Source: Clostridiales bacterium
Lineage (GTDB): Bacteria; Bacillota; Clostridia; Christensenellales; JAISNN01
Assembly: GCA_031273965.1 (NCBI GenBank)
Contig: JAISQX010000182.1
Coordinates: forward strand, 1 to 6,007
Direction: 5' to 3'
DNA length: 6,007 nucleotides
The notes under the pieces: model-generated
Told to the model about the DNA's origin: nothing
Seen by the model: the letters and a program-made list of their open reading frames with translations, nothing else
The model's database searches: none
In this document: piece after piece, positions 5,591 to 6,007 of the stretch
Position numbering within the stretch: the first letter of the stretch is position 1
How the letters are laid out: every line of letters begins with the position of its first letter
Position numbers and translations under genes: made by a program

Positions 5591-6007
5591 AAAATCTGAC
5601 ATATACATATATGAAAAAGACGCCGTATGAGACGCGCGCGCTTTCTAATGTGTCCTTAAAAATTAAAGACGGGGATTTTTTGGGTATAATAGGCTCAACG
5701 GGAAGCGGAAAAAGCACGCTTATAAGACATCTCAACGGACTCATAGCCTTGACCGAAGGGAGTATAATTGTAGACGAGATAGATCTTGGGGCTAAAAAAC
5801 CGAATCTTAAACTTTTGAGACAAAAAATCGGGATGGTATTTCAATATCCGGAGAGTCAATTGTTCGCCGAGACGGTATTAAAAGACGTATGTTACGGGCC
5901 TAAAAACATGAAAAAAAGCGACGAGGAATGCACGGAGCTTGCGCGCGAAGCCTTAGAGCTTGTCGGACTTAGATTTGACGAATTTAAGGACAGATCGCCG
6001 TTCGAGC
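5575..6007 (+). CDS. ecfA2: Energy-coupling factor transporter ATPase EcfA2, 3'-truncated by window edge
   Basis: Second ATPase of the ECF importer, partner of EcfA1 in the heterodimeric motor. The frame is open to the window's end, giving 144 residues of a protein normally around 285. Visible features are the N-terminal MPITVKNLTYTY, Walker A GSTGSGKST (40-48) and the Q-loop MVFQYPESQLF (Gln90). The YPE-x-QLF form is characteristic of EcfA2, against NPDNQ in EcfA1. The helix following, VLKDVCYGPKNM, also fits the family. The signature motif, Walker B and switch histidine lie beyond the edge. It overlaps ecfA1 by 16 bases (5575-5590) in another frame, so the two subunits should be translated together in balanced amounts. 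ecfT usually follows, and would be expected just downstream. Confidence 0.95.
   Translation, partial: MPITVKNLTYTYMKKTPYETRALSNVSLKIKDGDFLGIIGSTGSGKSTLIRHLNGLIALTEGSIIVDEIDLGAKKPNLKLLRQKIGMVFQYPESQLFAETVLKDVCYGPKNMKKSDEECTELAREALELVGLRFDEFKDRSPFE

Overview
This window looks like a chromosomal segment of a low-to-moderate GC anaerobic Firmicute, probably of the class Clostridia. That placement is an inference from Hsp33 and EcfA sequence style, strong purine-rich ribosome binding sites, frequent ATA and TTT codons, and tight one-strand gene packing. No marker here fixes a genus. All seven genes read on the + strand. There is no tRNA, rRNA, CRISPR array, insertion sequence or phage gene, and no gene-free stretch longer than about 90 bases.

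Layout: (1) positions 2-661 hold the 3' part of hslO, the redox-regulated chaperone Hsp33. (2) Positions 717-2396 encode a 559-residue tetratricopeptide-repeat-like protein of unknown role. Ten bases later, 2407-3177 encode a 256-residue all-helical, HEAT-like protein whose ribosome binding site overlaps the upstream stop codon. These two are probably translationally linked, and may be co-transcribed with hslO. (3) A 77-base gap contains a GC-rich hairpin without a T-run. (4) Positions 3255-3968 encode an HD-superfamily metal-dependent phosphohydrolase related to the HD-GYP group but lacking its GYP signature. An imperfect hairpin plus T-run, a plausible terminator, follows it. (5) Positions 4056-4751 encode an alpha/beta-hydrolase whose stop overlaps the start of ecfA1 (ATGA). 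(6) ecfA1 (4748-5590) overlaps ecfA2 (5575 to the window end) by 16 bases. These are the two ATPases of an energy-coupling factor vitamin/metal importer, and ecfT would be expected just outside the window.

How the genes work together: the ECF pair is a clear functional unit, probably the shared energising module for several substrate-binding S proteins, and the hydrolase is physically coupled to it. The hslO/TPR/HEAT block suggests a scaffold or protein-interaction pair of unknown function beside a chaperone. The HD gene appears to stand alone between two hairpins. The least described part is the TPR plus HEAT-like pair, which carries no recognisable catalytic domain. I see no strong evidence of an entirely new multi-gene system.
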